DNA from: Bacteroides ovatus
Lineage (GTDB): Bacteria; Bacteroidota; Bacteroidia; Bacteroidales; Bacteroidaceae
Reading direction: 5' to 3'
NCBI RefSeq assembly: GCF_001314995.1
Contig: NZ_CP012938.1
Coordinates: forward strand, 1,798,001-1,862,000
Length of the DNA stretch: 64,000 nucleotides
The notes beneath the pieces were generated by a model, which was not told the origin of the DNA, did not search any database, and was given only the letters and a program-made list of their open reading frames with translations. The position numbers and the translations under genes are program-made. This document shows, in pieces, positions 8,742 to 18,465 of this stretch. The stretch's first letter is position 1, and each line of letters begins with the position of its first letter.

Positions 8742-9908
8742 TTATTTTTTAATCGTTACTAATTCTCCTTCGTCATTGATGGCTTTAATATCATCTCCTT
8801 CAATAACCACAGCACGAGTCTCTTTTTCAAAAGCCTTGGGATGATTAACACAAATATCATATACCTTTTTATTATAGGTATACTTCACACGACTATTTTC
8901 CGTATGACCGATAATAATACGTTTGACATCATATTCAGCCAGAAGTTTATCTACATCCGCTTCTTTTATCGGACTGTAATCACTGCCAGTCTTAACCATT
9001 CCACGATACCACAACGGACCGTTATAACTATCGCTATAAAGGAAATCGGCAATATCCGGATATTGTTTTTTCCGTTCCTCTTTTGAAAGGTAAATGCTCT
9101 TGCTCACCAGTTCATTGATTTCGGGAATCGTCTCTTCGCGTTCCATAAACGCCTTACTCAATCCTGCATGAACATAAAGGTTTTCACCTACAATCTGAAT
9201 GGTGTTTTTAGAACGCAGCCAGTTACCCATCACATTCGTCAGTCCCCACATCTTTCCATAGGTCATGTTCATCGCTCTTTGCGAAAGAGTGTTGTACTTG
9301 GCATACGTATATTTCAGATTATCACGCATTATCATTTCTTCGTGATCCCCCAAGATGGTTGTCACTCTGCCGCCAACAGTTTTCGCCTCAAATTCCAATT
9401 TGTATATGAGCCATAAAATAGGAAGTACGTCTGCTCCACGATCGAAAATATCACCATCAATCACCAAATGGTTACTGCCATATATCCATTCATATTTATC
9501 ATTAATCACTTCCCCTGTTTTCAGAATAGCAGCAAACAAGTCGAAACGCCCGTGAAGGTCGGATACGGCAAATGTTTTAGCATACTCGGTACGGTCTTCC
9601 CATGCCGGACGTTCAAAATTCTCAATCTTATTAATGGGTACCTGAAAAAGGAGTTGATTATCATCCGAATACACATCCAGCTTCAATCCGGCTGGTAATC
9701 CGGATTCTTCACGAATGTTCAATGTATTCTCTTTAGTCACTTCCAGAATTTTAAGTTTACCGTTTTCATAGAAAAGGTAAGGACCATCATTACGGAAATG
9801 AGTGATTTCAGCTATATCCGGTCCCACGGGAGTCAGATCTTCCCCGCACGAATAAAAGGCCGTGATGAACAAACCCAAAAGGAAATAGATGCTATATATC
9901 TTTTTCAT
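8742..9908 (-). CDS. Lipoprotein metallophosphoesterase with altered GNHE motif
   Basis: A paralogue of the neighbouring phosphoesterase (388 residues) carrying a lipoprotein signal (ITAFYSC, Cys21), so probably anchored at the outer membrane. It has DLHGR (Asp117, His119) and GDIFDRG (152-158), but the usual GNH(D/E) motif reads GDHE (187-190). The Asn that normally binds metal and transition state is Asp188. The later GHT motif is kept. The change may alter metal choice or lower activity. It sits directly after SusD, the usual position for a surface accessory lipoprotein. Confidence 0.83.
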   Translation of the reverse strand: MKKIYSIYFLLGLFITAFYSCGEDLTPVGPDIAEITHFRNDGPYLFYENGKLKILEVTKENTLNIREESGLPAGLKLDVYSDDNQLLFQVPINKIENFERPAWEDRTEYAKTFAVSDLHGRFDLFAAILKTGEVINDKYEWIYGSNHLVIDGDIFDRGADVLPILWLIYKLEFEAKTVGGRVTTILGDHEEMIMRDNLKYTYAKYNTLSQRAMNMTYGKMWGLTNVMGNWLRSKNTIQIVGENLYVHAGLSKAFMEREETIPEINELVSKSIYLSKEERKKQYPDIADFLYSDSYNGPLWYRGMVKTGSDYSPIKEADVDKLLAEYDVKRIIIGHTENSRVKYTYNKKVYDICVNHPKAFEKETRAVVIEGDDIKAINDEGELVTIKK

Positions 9909-9932
9909 AATTTCTATACGTTAATGCGTTAA

Positions 9933-11390
9933 TTAATGCAATTCATATTCCGGATTCTGAACCATATTCTCATTGTACTCCATTTCGTGGTTAGGAACAG
10001 GAAGAACGATTTTATAATAACTCCAATCAAACTCTACCGCTTCATTGGGAACTTCGCTCAAATAGTCTTCACGTATCACTTTCTTGTTATTTCTAAGTAA
10101 ATCAAAGAAACGCTGTCCCTCTCCCCAGAATTCAATGCGACGCTGTTCAAGCACCAGATCCAGGTTTATATCTTCATCTGCCACGGCATCCAGATCCTTA
10201 TCCGTACGTGCATAAATAGGTTTCAGATACTTGCGCGTATTAGATATATCATTCCTCTTAATCGCAGCTTCAGCTGCATTCAGATAGAGTTCCGACAGAC
10301 GGAAAACCGGGATATTGGCATCTTCATACGATTTAGAACCTTGTGCCGGATATTTCAAGCAATAAGGTTTACTGCTACTTGCCGTAGACACCATCTGACT
10401 ACGAACATCATCGGAATTGTCTTTCATGTAGTCTTTCCAATACTTTTCGGTAGCTATCAGATTATATTTGGTGCTAAGATAACCGATGGATGATTTTCCC
10501 GGACTATCAGTTGTCAGATTCACAATTTCGAACAACAGTTCACTATTGAACGGAGTAGCCCATATCTTGGCATATTCATCATTGGTCCACAACTTATAGC
10601 CTTGTTTTTCCGCACCTTTAATAGCTTCGGCAGCCACATCGTATGCCTCTTTGTCATTCCCCATATAGAGATAAACCCGGCTTAATAATGTCATTGCCCC
10701 CCATTTATTGATCTTACCCTCTTTCTTTACCGGACGAAGCAGCTTCACCGCATCTGTCAGGTCGTCTGTGATGGCCTTATAACATTGGGCGGTCGTATTG
10801 CGGGAAGGTTTGATATTCTTATCTTCTACCACTTTATCAATAATGGGCACAGCCAGTGATGCCCCGTTATCTTTCAGATAAGGATACCCGTAAATACGTG
10901 TCATATCGAACAGCAACAAGGCACGTATTGCCAAAGCCTCTCCTTTCAAGTCATTATAATACTCCTGCTCTGTCAGCTTCTCCAGTTTCGGGGTTGTAAT
11001 TTCCCGATCGGGAACAAGCTTTATCTTTTCAATATCCCGGAATAAAATGTTCAGGTTCTTACCAATACCGTAGTACATCCCCCAGAAACCACTAGGTCCA
11101 TTCGTCTTATTGTACTTGAATGTATAGAAACTGACATTGGTGCTGGAAGACTTATAAGATTTCATGTCATCTCCCCTCAAATCACCATAACAGAACATAT
11201 CTGCTCCATAATAACTGGATGACTGCATACTGCTGTATGCACCGTTCAGCACAAATTCAAAATCTCTTAATTCGGTCAATGAACCATCGGTTTCTATAGC
11301 TGTGGAAGATTGCAAATCCAACCAGTCATTTCCGCAACTACTCAATAAGGTTGCAAAGACACCTAAAGCTATATATTTTATCTTTTTCAT
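9933..11390 (-). CDS. SusD/RagB-family surface lipoprotein
   Basis: A 485-residue SusD-like nutrient-binding lipoprotein that forms the lid over the SusC channel at the cell surface. It has a lipobox ending LLSSC (Cys19) and a TPR-like helical pattern with the typical YLNAAEAAIKRND and LVLEQRRIEFWGEGQRFFDLLR signatures near the C-terminus. It follows its SusC partner by 26 bases. Associated enzymes are two phosphoesterases, not glycosidases, so the ligand may be a phosphorylated glycan, phosphoester or similar compound. That ligand assignment is inference. Confidence 0.93.
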   Translation of the reverse strand: MKKIKYIALGVFATLLSSCGNDWLDLQSSTAIETDGSLTELRDFEFVLNGAYSSMQSSSYYGADMFCYGDLRGDDMKSYKSSSTNVSFYTFKYNKTNGPSGFWGMYYGIGKNLNILFRDIEKIKLVPDREITTPKLEKLTEQEYYNDLKGEALAIRALLLFDMTRIYGYPYLKDNGASLAVPIIDKVVEDKNIKPSRNTTAQCYKAITDDLTDAVKLLRPVKKEGKINKWGAMTLLSRVYLYMGNDKEAYDVAAEAIKGAEKQGYKLWTNDEYAKIWATPFNSELLFEIVNLTTDSPGKSSIGYLSTKYNLIATEKYWKDYMKDNSDDVRSQMVSTASSSKPYCLKYPAQGSKSYEDANIPVFRLSELYLNAAEAAIKRNDISNTRKYLKPIYARTDKDLDAVADEDINLDLVLEQRRIEFWGEGQRFFDLLRNNKKVIREDYLSEVPNEAVEFDWSYYKIVLPVPNHEMEYNENMVQNPEYELH

Positions 11391-11416
11391 ACTTATTCAT
11401 TTATAGATTAATGCAC

Positions 11417-14400
11417 TTAGAATTTCACTTCCAAACCGAATGTATAAGTTCTCATCGGAGGAGTATCCCAACTAGGTGATGAACCCGATTCGGGGTCAAT
11501 ATAATCGTATGCCGCCCAAGTTAACAGGTTATTGCCCGATGCATACAGGCGTATATTGTCTATACCCACTTTCCGAGTCCATGTCTTCGGCAGTGTAAAA
11601 CCGAAAGTTAGATTCTTCAGACGAACATAATCTCCACTGTATAAACGACGTGTGGTAGCATAATCAGTCATGGAAATTGATCTACCGACTACAAAACGTT
11701 CAATACTCGTTTCATCCCCTTCCTTCTGCCAGCGTTTCCGGTAATAAATAGGAATATTCAGTGTTCCGTCGCCACCGTGTTCCAGTTTGCCTGCCGCGCC
11801 GTCATAGTTCCATGCCCCAAAAGAGAAATTCACATTAAAATTCAGATCAAACCACTTATAAGAGATGCTGTTACCCAGTCCACCGGTGATAGTAGGATCG
11901 GCACATTGCAGTATCACTTTTTCCGCACTACGCGGATCTTTAGTAGTTTCTTTGTTCAGATTTCCATTTTCATCCGTCGTATTCTTATAGAACATCGGTT
12001 CACCGTCTACCGGGTCGATGCCTGCAAATTCAATCATATAATAGGTAGAATAGGGCAAACCTACCTTATGAATAGATGTTCCGCTGGTTACTTGTTTCAA
12101 ATCTCCGTCCAACTTCAGGATTTTATTGGCATTATGTCCCAGATTCAAACTAGTGCTCCAACGAAAATCTTTTGTCTCGATATTAGTTGAACGAATTTCC
12201 AATTCATATCCCTTGTTTTGTAATTTGCCTATGTTGGCAAGATAACTTGAGAAACCTGTTGCAAGAGATAATGGCCGGCTGTAAAGCAGATTTTTCGTTG
12301 TACGAACGTAATATTCAAATGTAACATTCAGTCTGTTGTCGAAGAATCCCAAGTCGATACCGGAGTTGAAGTTGTAGTTGGTTTCCCAAGTCAGTTCCTT
12401 GTTTTCCAGTTGCGACTGCGTGATACCCGGATTATCGTTATAATTACTAGTCAGACTGCTCAATCCCATATATCCATAATAAGAAGACGGCAGAGTTCCG
12501 TTCACACCGTAAGAAACTCTAAGTTTCAAGTCACTTAACCAGTTCTGAAGAGGTTTCATAAAACTCTCGCTACTCACTCTCCATGCACCGGACAATGACC
12601 AGAAATTTCCCCAACGATTCTCTCTTGCCAATCGCGAACTTCCGTCTGTTCTCCAACTCGCTCCCAAATAGTATTTGTTGTCATAATCATAGTTGGCACG
12701 TGTAATATAAGAGACAATACGCGTCGTACTGTTAGAACCTCCCATACTCTGATACACTACACCATTGTTGACTTCCGGTTTATCCCAGCGTGCAAAATTA
12801 GAGATAGTAGTTCCCAGTCCATCCGACTCCTTACTGTTGATTTCATAACCAGCCAAAAGGTCCAGATTATGTTTTTTCTTGATCTTTGTCTGATAAGTCA
12901 GAATATTAGACCATGTCATATTGGTAATATCATTATAATCTTTGCTGAAACGCCCGTTATCATCGTCACCGTCACTGGTACGCGGGTCTTTCCATGCACG
13001 AGACTTGTTCATCACAAAATCATAGCTGAATGTAGACGCAAACTTGATTCCTTTCCAAATATCGAATGATGCATATACGGTATTGAAAGAACGGGTCGCA
13101 TATTCTCTCTTAAAATTATAAGAATTTGATAACATCGGATTACGGTCATCTAATTTGATTAATGCACGGTTCCAGGTGCCGTCTTCATTCCATATAGGGT
13201 CAGACGGTGTGGCTCCATTACGCGTACCGTAAATTGGAGAAGTATACGATGTCCCCTCTGAATAAGTATCCTGATTCACTTTGGAGAACTGTATCTTTGC
13301 ACCGATATTCATCCATTTAGCCATCTGATAGTCTACATTCAAACGTGCAGAAATACGTTCCAGACCGGAGTTTATCGTAACACCATCCTGCTTCATATAG
13401 CCGATGGACGTATAGTATTTAATCTTTTCCTGTCCGCCGGAAGCTGAAAACTCGTAATTCTGGTGGCTACCGTTACGGAACAGATAATCATCCCAATTCA
13501 CAAAACCACACCAAGGGATCGGTGCATACTGGTCAATATTCGAATCGGCATAAGCCCATGCTTCATTCTCGGTCATCCCCTGATGAAGTCCCACCTCATC
13601 ATCGGTCTTACCGCTATAAGTTAAAGCATAATTTCGAAGCCCCTCGTGGATCAAGTTACGACGTTCCTGTCCGCCCATCAATTCGCGGAAAGGCATGGCA
13701 AAATTAGAGAATCCCCAATCCGATTTCAATTTAAAGACCGGTTTACCTGCTTTTCCTTGTTTCGTAGTAATAATGACAACTCCATTCGCTGCACGTGAAC
13801 CATAAAGTGAAGCAGCAGCGGCATCCTTGATAACAGTGATGCTTTCAATATCCGATGTATTCAAGGTAGACATTACATCCAAACCGGAATCACTACCGGA
13901 TGCACCAATATTACCCGACAATACAGGAACACCATCCACTACATACAGCGGAGAATTGGAGGCATTGAACGAACCCATACCACGGATACGGATGGACGTT
14001 GACGAACCCGGTATACCCGAACCGGTATTTACGCTGACACCGGGAGCCGCCCCCTCCAACATCTGTTGGAAAGATACATTAGGCACATCTTTCACAGCAT
14101 CTGTCTTTACGATACTGGCAGAACCTGCATAAGCCGATTTCTTGAAAGTACCATATCCCGTTACAATCACTTCGTCCAACAGGTTATTATCCACTTTCAG
14201 GATTATGCTCATCGGCTTGCCGGGAGTTGCAACGACTTCCTGTGACGTATAACCGATATAAGAAACCATCAGAGTCACTTTCTTGTCTGTAACTTCCAGA
14301 TGGAAATTACCGTCCATATCAGTCATCATACCGTTAGTTGTACCTTTCACGATGACATTAGCTCCGATTATCGGCTCTCCACTATCTTCAATTACTTTCC

Positions 14401-14794
14401 CTGTAATCGTATATTTCTCACGTGCAACAGTTTCCGTCCTAACGGGTTCAGCCTTACGGATGGCAATTACTCCATCATGAACCGTATAAGTCAGTCCGCT
14501 ATTTCGCAGGCATTTGTTAAGCACTTCAGAAATCAGTTCATTCTTCACATCCAGATTTTCCACTCTGACTTTCTTCGCATCATTTGTGCTGTAGATAAAG
14601 GTAAAGTCCGTTTGTTTCTGAATTTCCCAAAGAACTTCATTCAGTGTTACATTTCTGAATTTGGCTGTAACCGTGGTCTGTGCGAATACAGATGCCCGCA
14701 TCAGCCCTGAAGTCGTAATACAGAGAAAAAGGAACATCATACAAAGACGTTTTCCATATTTCCCAAATCTGGCAACATTACGTAGTTTTTCCAT
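11417..14794 (-). CDS. SusC/RagA-family TonB-dependent transporter with STN signalling domain
   Basis: A 1125-residue outer-membrane transporter. In order it has a long signal sequence, a secretin/TonB short N-terminal (STN) domain (about 45-112) that signals to the FecR anti-sigma factor, a carboxypeptidase-D-like regulatory domain (ITGKVIEDSGEPIIGANV), and the plug with YVVDGVPV and the SusC signature SLYGSRAANGVVIITTK. A large beta-barrel ends in TYTFGLEVKF with the terminal aromatic. The STN domain plus adjacent fecR and sigma genes define a substrate-sensing trans-envelope circuit. It starts 10 bases after fecR. Confidence 0.95.
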   Translation of the reverse strand: MEKLRNVARFGKYGKRLCMMFLFLCITTSGLMRASVFAQTTVTAKFRNVTLNEVLWEIQKQTDFTFIYSTNDAKKVRVENLDVKNELISEVLNKCLRNSGLTYTVHDGVIAIRKAEPVRTETVAREKYTITGKVIEDSGEPIIGANVIVKGTTNGMMTDMDGNFHLEVTDKKVTLMVSYIGYTSQEVVATPGKPMSIILKVDNNLLDEVIVTGYGTFKKSAYAGSASIVKTDAVKDVPNVSFQQMLEGAAPGVSVNTGSGIPGSSTSIRIRGMGSFNASNSPLYVVDGVPVLSGNIGASGSDSGLDVMSTLNTSDIESITVIKDAAAASLYGSRAANGVVIITTKQGKAGKPVFKLKSDWGFSNFAMPFRELMGGQERRNLIHEGLRNYALTYSGKTDDEVGLHQGMTENEAWAYADSNIDQYAPIPWCGFVNWDDYLFRNGSHQNYEFSASGGQEKIKYYTSIGYMKQDGVTINSGLERISARLNVDYQMAKWMNIGAKIQFSKVNQDTYSEGTSYTSPIYGTRNGATPSDPIWNEDGTWNRALIKLDDRNPMLSNSYNFKREYATRSFNTVYASFDIWKGIKFASTFSYDFVMNKSRAWKDPRTSDGDDDNGRFSKDYNDITNMTWSNILTYQTKIKKKHNLDLLAGYEINSKESDGLGTTISNFARWDKPEVNNGVVYQSMGGSNSTTRIVSYITRANYDYDNKYYLGASWRTDGSSRLARENRWGNFWSLSGAWRVSSESFMKPLQNWLSDLKLRVSYGVNGTLPSSYYGYMGLSSLTSNYNDNPGITQSQLENKELTWETNYNFNSGIDLGFFDNRLNVTFEYYVRTTKNLLYSRPLSLATGFSSYLANIGKLQNKGYELEIRSTNIETKDFRWSTSLNLGHNANKILKLDGDLKQVTSGTSIHKVGLPYSTYYMIEFAGIDPVDGEPMFYKNTTDENGNLNKETTKDPRSAEKVILQCADPTITGGLGNSISYKWFDLNFNVNFSFGAWNYDGAAGKLEHGGDGTLNIPIYYRKRWQKEGDETSIERFVVGRSISMTDYATTRRLYSGDYVRLKNLTFGFTLPKTWTRKVGIDNIRLYASGNNLLTWAAYDYIDPESGSSPSWDTPPMRTYTFGLEVKF

Positions 14795-14804
14795 AAAACA
14801 GGGA

Positions 14805-15974
14805 TTAATGATTAGTGAATATTTTGATAGTTTTTCCTTCTACTGTGACTGTTACTCTACCCGTTTGCTCCAACAATTTCACCAATGGGGTAATCTCATT
14901 ATAGCGGTTAACATAGCAGCCGAAGCGTAACTCCTTGGTCGCTTCATTCTCATAGACTACATCCATATCATACCATCTGGCAAGAGTTTTCATGATGTCG
15001 TCCAATCGCTGATCTTTGAAATTGATCTTTCCATGTATCCATGAAGTATAAAATGCAGTATCTACATTGCGTACATTGATCTGGTTGCTGCCCGGAGTAA
15101 TACAAGCCTGCTCCGATGGTTTCAGAATCCGGTTACTTCCATTTTCAGTCTGTACTTTTACCGAACCGCTGACAAGTGTAGTTTGATATTCTTCGTTTGC
15201 GTAAGCTGATATATTAAAAGTAGTTCCTAATACTTCTATTTTCATCCCTTTGGTTTGTACAATAAAAGGCTGTCCGGTTTTGCTTACTTCGAAATAGGCC
15301 TCCCCCTCCAATTCTACCAGACGGCAATCCTGTGCAAACTGAACAGGGAAGCGGATGGAACTCATAGAATTCAACTGTACCTTGCTTCCATCGCTCAACA
15401 TCAGCTGATATTCACCACCACGAGGAACGTTTACCTTATTATATGCAAGTTTTTCGGATGTCCGGGCGGGAGCCTGCTGATAATTCAATACGGTAGAATC
15501 CACCTGAATGACTGTACCATCTTTTTCTTTCAATTCCACGCCGGAAGTGGACTTCAAATCAATTGCTTCTCCATTATCCAAAATAAGAACGGCTTTCTTA
15601 CCACCCGGAACAATTTGTTCCTCTACTTGAGATAACGGCTGGGGTTCATTACCGCTCTTATATATTGCCACAGTAGCAATAGCCACCGGAAAAATGAAAA
15701 TAGCAGCATATTTACATATATTCAGTATCCGATGTCTGAACCGATGGCGTTGGATTTTTCTTTGCACTCCCTCCCATCCGTCCTCTGCATGGAAAGTTTG
15801 CCGCTTCTGCATATTCTGCTTTATGTTTTCTTCCTTGCAGATTTCCTGAAAAAGGCGTTCGTTTTCGGGCGATTCATCTCTCCACCGGGTCAGTTCCGCC
15901 TGTTCTTCTTCCCCGATTTCATCAGATAAGTATCTGGCAATAAGTCTTGCAATATAGAAATGTTGGTTTATCAT
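14805..15974 (-). CDS. FecR-family anti-sigma factor
   Basis: A 389-residue membrane anti-sigma factor. It has a cytoplasmic N-terminal segment of about 95 residues, one membrane helix (YAAIFIFPVAIATVAIY) and a periplasmic FecR domain (NVPRGGEYQLMLSDGSKVQLNS region), with the C-terminal LEQTGRVTVTVEGKTIKI piece that contacts the STN domain of SusC. It should hold the upstream ECF sigma factor inactive until the transporter binds ligand. It lies between the sigma gene and SusC. A strong hairpin ends right at its start codon. Confidence 0.93.
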   Translation of the reverse strand: MINQHFYIARLIARYLSDEIGEEEQAELTRWRDESPENERLFQEICKEENIKQNMQKRQTFHAEDGWEGVQRKIQRHRFRHRILNICKYAAIFIFPVAIATVAIYKSGNEPQPLSQVEEQIVPGGKKAVLILDNGEAIDLKSTSGVELKEKDGTVIQVDSTVLNYQQAPARTSEKLAYNKVNVPRGGEYQLMLSDGSKVQLNSMSSIRFPVQFAQDCRLVELEGEAYFEVSKTGQPFIVQTKGMKIEVLGTTFNISAYANEEYQTTLVSGSVKVQTENGSNRILKPSEQACITPGSNQINVRNVDTAFYTSWIHGKINFKDQRLDDIMKTLARWYDMDVVYENEATKELRFGCYVNRYNEITPLVKLLEQTGRVTVTVEGKTIKIFTNH

Positions 15975-16028
15975 AATTCACATGTTTTAATCGTTGTTTA
16001 TACTAAAACAGGTGAATTGAAAATCAGG
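15975..16028 (-). promoter_or_regulatory. Hairpin abutting the fecR start codon
   Basis: The arms 15975-15989 and 16014-16028 (AATTCACATGTTTTA against TAAAACAGGTGAATT) pair at 14 of 15 positions with a 24-base loop. On the minus strand the stem ends immediately before the fecR ATG at 15974, so it would cover the ribosome-binding region. No U-run follows, so control of translation or RNA processing is more likely than termination. Confidence 0.5.
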
Positions 16029-16059
16029 GTGTATTAAAAATGATTTTTTTTAAAAGAAA

Positions 16060-16608
16060 CTATAAAAAGTAAAAAACCAGGTAGTAATAGTCTTTCAAAT
16101 ATACGCGTAGTTTACGGTAGGCAATCTTTTTCTGGGAGTGTACCGTTTCGCCGGAAATATTCAGTGTTTCAGCAATTTCCGGATTGCTTTTTCCCTCAAG
16201 CGCCAGTTGCATAATGCTTTTCATCTGTGGCGGTAGTTTTTCAATGGCATCCACTAATATCCGGTAACTTTCTTCTGCTATGACCTTGTCTTGGAAAAAA
16301 GAGTCTTTACTCATTTCCTGAACTTTCTGTGCATACTCGTTCATGACCTTGGTATGTTCCAGTTCATTTAAAGATTTATTGCGTACCGACGTATAGAGGA
16401 ATGATTTAATCTGATGCACATACATGAAATCATCGCGCAACTGCCACAACTTCACAAAACACTCCTGAACAATATCAGCCGCTAATGCATCATTTTCGAC
16501 ATACTGATTAGCAAACATACATAAAGATATGTAATATTTGTCGAATATAGAACGAAACTGCGTCTCATCAGTTAACTTAATACTAATATAGTCTGTTGTG
16601 CCAATCAC
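16060..16608 (-). CDS. ECF-family RNA polymerase sigma factor
   Basis: A sigma-70 factor of the extracytoplasmic (Bacteroidetes FecI-like) class. Region 2 runs around FRSIFDKYYISLCMFANQYV to DIVQECFVKLWQLR, and region 4 is a helix-turn-helix around LEGKSNPEIAETLNISGETVHSQKKIAYRKL. I place the start at a GTG at 16608 (about 182 residues) because an exact promoter lies at 16628-16659. A longer frame beginning at 16662 would start upstream of that promoter. It should direct transcription of the SusCD/phosphoesterase operon once released by FecR. Confidence 0.9.
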   Translation of the reverse strand: MIGTTDYISIKLTDETQFRSIFDKYYISLCMFANQYVENDALAADIVQECFVKLWQLRDDFMYVHQIKSFLYTSVRNKSLNELEHTKVMNEYAQKVQEMSKDSFFQDKVIAEESYRILVDAIEKLPPQMKSIMQLALEGKSNPEIAETLNISGETVHSQKKIAYRKLRVYLKDYYYLVFYFL

Positions 16609-16627
16609 GTATTCTTTATTTTGGTTA

Positions 16628-16659
16628 CAAATATACCATTTGAAAATTATGTAACCAAA
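16628..16659 (-). promoter_or_regulatory. Promoter of the ECF sigma gene
   Basis: On the minus strand TTTG (16659-16656), 20 bases, then TATATTTG (16635-16628) match the Bacteroides housekeeping consensus exactly. The sigma gene is therefore separately transcribed from the two-component genes just upstream, and its start codon must lie downstream of this site. Confidence 0.7.
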
Positions 16660-16672
16660 CAAAAATGAAAAA

Positions 16673-17389
16673 TCACAATCTTTGTTTCATTACAAAACCC
16701 TCAAAGAAGTCGTCCCGATAACTATTACCGATAGCAATTTCATACGATTTTATAAATATATCATTATTGTCAAATGACTCGATGTGATCGGTATTGACGA
16801 TATAGGATTTATTCACCCGCAAAAAAATAGATTTTGGTAATAAATCGAATATGGCTTTCAGGCTCATGCGAGTAATGATACGCTGGTCGTTCAGTTGAAG
16901 AATGACGTAATCTTTCAATCCCTCAATAAAGAGAATATCGGAGAAATTCACCTTGAAATACCGGCGCTCTGCCTTTACGAAGAAATATTCAGCGGCAACA
17001 ATCGTTTCGATAGCTTCTTTCTCTTCTTTCAATAATAGAGAATGATAGGATAACGCTTTATCCACCGCCTTTTGAAAACGTTCCGCTTCGACGGGCTTAA
17101 TCAGATAGTCGATTGCATCTACTTCATAGCTATCCAGCGCATATTCTGTATAGGCTGTGGTGAAAATAACCAGTGTTTTTTTGGAAATCGTACGGGCAAA
17201 CTCTATTCCTGTAATCCCAGGCATCTGAATATCCAGAAAAACCAGATCGACTCCCTGCTGCTCCATAAAGTCGGAAGCAGTTGCAGCACTATTAAAGCTG
17301 CCTATCAACTGGAGATTATCGGATTCTTCTATCAATAACTTCATGGCCTCACGTGCCAAGGGTTCATCATCTACAATGATACAATTCAT
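16673..17389 (-). CDS. LytTR-family response regulator
   Basis: A 238-residue LytR/AlgR-type regulator. The receiver domain has the acidic pair DDE near residue 7, phosphoacceptor Asp in VDLVFLDIQMPG (about residue 54) and Lys in YLIKPVEA. A C-terminal LytTR DNA-binding domain follows (YFFVKAERRYFKVNFSDILFIEG to the end). It overlaps the histidine-kinase gene by 4 bases, so it is co-translated with it. It should accept phosphate from that kinase and regulate unknown targets, possibly including the adjacent transport operon. Confidence 0.93.
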   Translation of the reverse strand: MNCIIVDDEPLAREAMKLLIEESDNLQLIGSFNSAATASDFMEQQGVDLVFLDIQMPGITGIEFARTISKKTLVIFTTAYTEYALDSYEVDAIDYLIKPVEAERFQKAVDKALSYHSLLLKEEKEAIETIVAAEYFFVKAERRYFKVNFSDILFIEGLKDYVILQLNDQRIITRMSLKAIFDLLPKSIFLRVNKSYIVNTDHIESFDNNDIFIKSYEIAIGNSYRDDFFEGFVMKQRL

Positions 17390-18465
17390 AATGTTATACT
17401 TAAAATTACAGAATAGAGATTTTCATCTTCTTTTTGTTCCAACTTATAATGTTCAGGATACAGTAATCCTAATCTACGCTGAATATTGGCAAGTCCGATT
17501 CCACCGACTTTACCCTGCTGGACTGCAACAGCCGGTTTAGAATTCTCACACCGGAATTCCAGCCGGTGAGCCTCCACCTTAAAAAAGACATGGACATACG
17601 AAGAATGCTCACTATCAAAACTATGTTTCACCGCATTTTCCACAAAAGGAATGAATAATAAAGGCTGAATCCAAATGGAATCCACTTCTCCCTCCTGCCT
17701 CAACGTAAACTGGAAATTGTCACGGCGTATCTTTTCCAAATTCAGGTAGTCATTCAGGAAACGGATATCCGAAGCCAACGAAACTCTTTCACGCGAACTG
17801 TCATTAATCTGATACCGTAGCAAATCTTCCAGTTTAAAAAGTACTTTGGAAGCTTCTTCCGGATTTCTCTTTATCAGGACATTGGCATTATTCAGCATAT
17901 TGAAAAGGAAATGCGGGTTAATCTGATTCTTCAGAAATGTCAGTTCGGATTGCAAAGTAGTGGACTCGAGTTCGTCAATACGCAGGTTGTAGCGCAACCA
18001 ATGGGTAAACAGCGATATGGCTGCCGAACCTGCGGTAACAAAACCGATGGTCAGTATCCCCGAAAAAGTATTAATGAAAGTAGCGAATCTGCCAGGATCT
18101 TTTCCGGGCAGAATTACTTCAAAGAGTAATCCCTGGGTGATTGAAAGGAAGACGATGACTACCAAATTCGTCAGGACAGCCGCCAGGACATAATGACCTA
18201 AGCGGTTCTTCAACAGAAAACAGGGTACTAATATATACAGGTTCATATAGATTACTGTATTAATGGAAACAAAATATGCCAGGAATCCACCAAAACGCCG
18301 CCAAAAAGAAACTGACTGCAAAGGTTCGTACCAAAAGACATTAATAGTCATCAAAAGAACTATTATTTGCAGTAACAGATGTCTGCATGTCCGGTAATGA
18401 GGACTTAACAAAAAAGCTGTAACACTTTTATCTTCCATTCTTCTATGTTCTGTATTCAGGTTCAT
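17386..18465 (-). CDS. LytS-type sensor histidine kinase
   Basis: A 359-residue membrane kinase with about four N-terminal membrane helices, a short coiled linker (about 160-180), then the His_kinase domain. The phosphoacceptor His185 is in QINPHFLFNMLN, the ATP-binding N-box is FVENAVKHS and the G-box is GGIGLANIQRRL. All key catalytic residues are present. It overlaps the regulator gene by 4 bases downstream and the degenerate kinase gene by 4 bases upstream, so the three products are probably made in fixed proportion. The sensed signal is unknown. Confidence 0.92.
   Translation of the reverse strand: MNLNTEHRRMEDKSVTAFLLSPHYRTCRHLLLQIIVLLMTINVFWYEPLQSVSFWRRFGGFLAYFVSINTVIYMNLYILVPCFLLKNRLGHYVLAAVLTNLVVIVFLSITQGLLFEVILPGKDPGRFATFINTFSGILTIGFVTAGSAAISLFTHWLRYNLRIDELESTTLQSELTFLKNQINPHFLFNMLNNANVLIKRNPEEASKVLFKLEDLLRYQINDSSRERVSLASDIRFLNDYLNLEKIRRDNFQFTLRQEGEVDSIWIQPLLFIPFVENAVKHSFDSEHSSYVHVFFKVEAHRLEFRCENSKPAVAVQQGKVGGIGLANIQRRLGLLYPEHYKLEQKEDENLYSVILSITL

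Noticed and set aside
16609..16662. Longer start for the ECF sigma factor
   Set aside because: It would begin upstream of an exact promoter for the gene (16628-16659); the GTG at 16608 is downstream of it.
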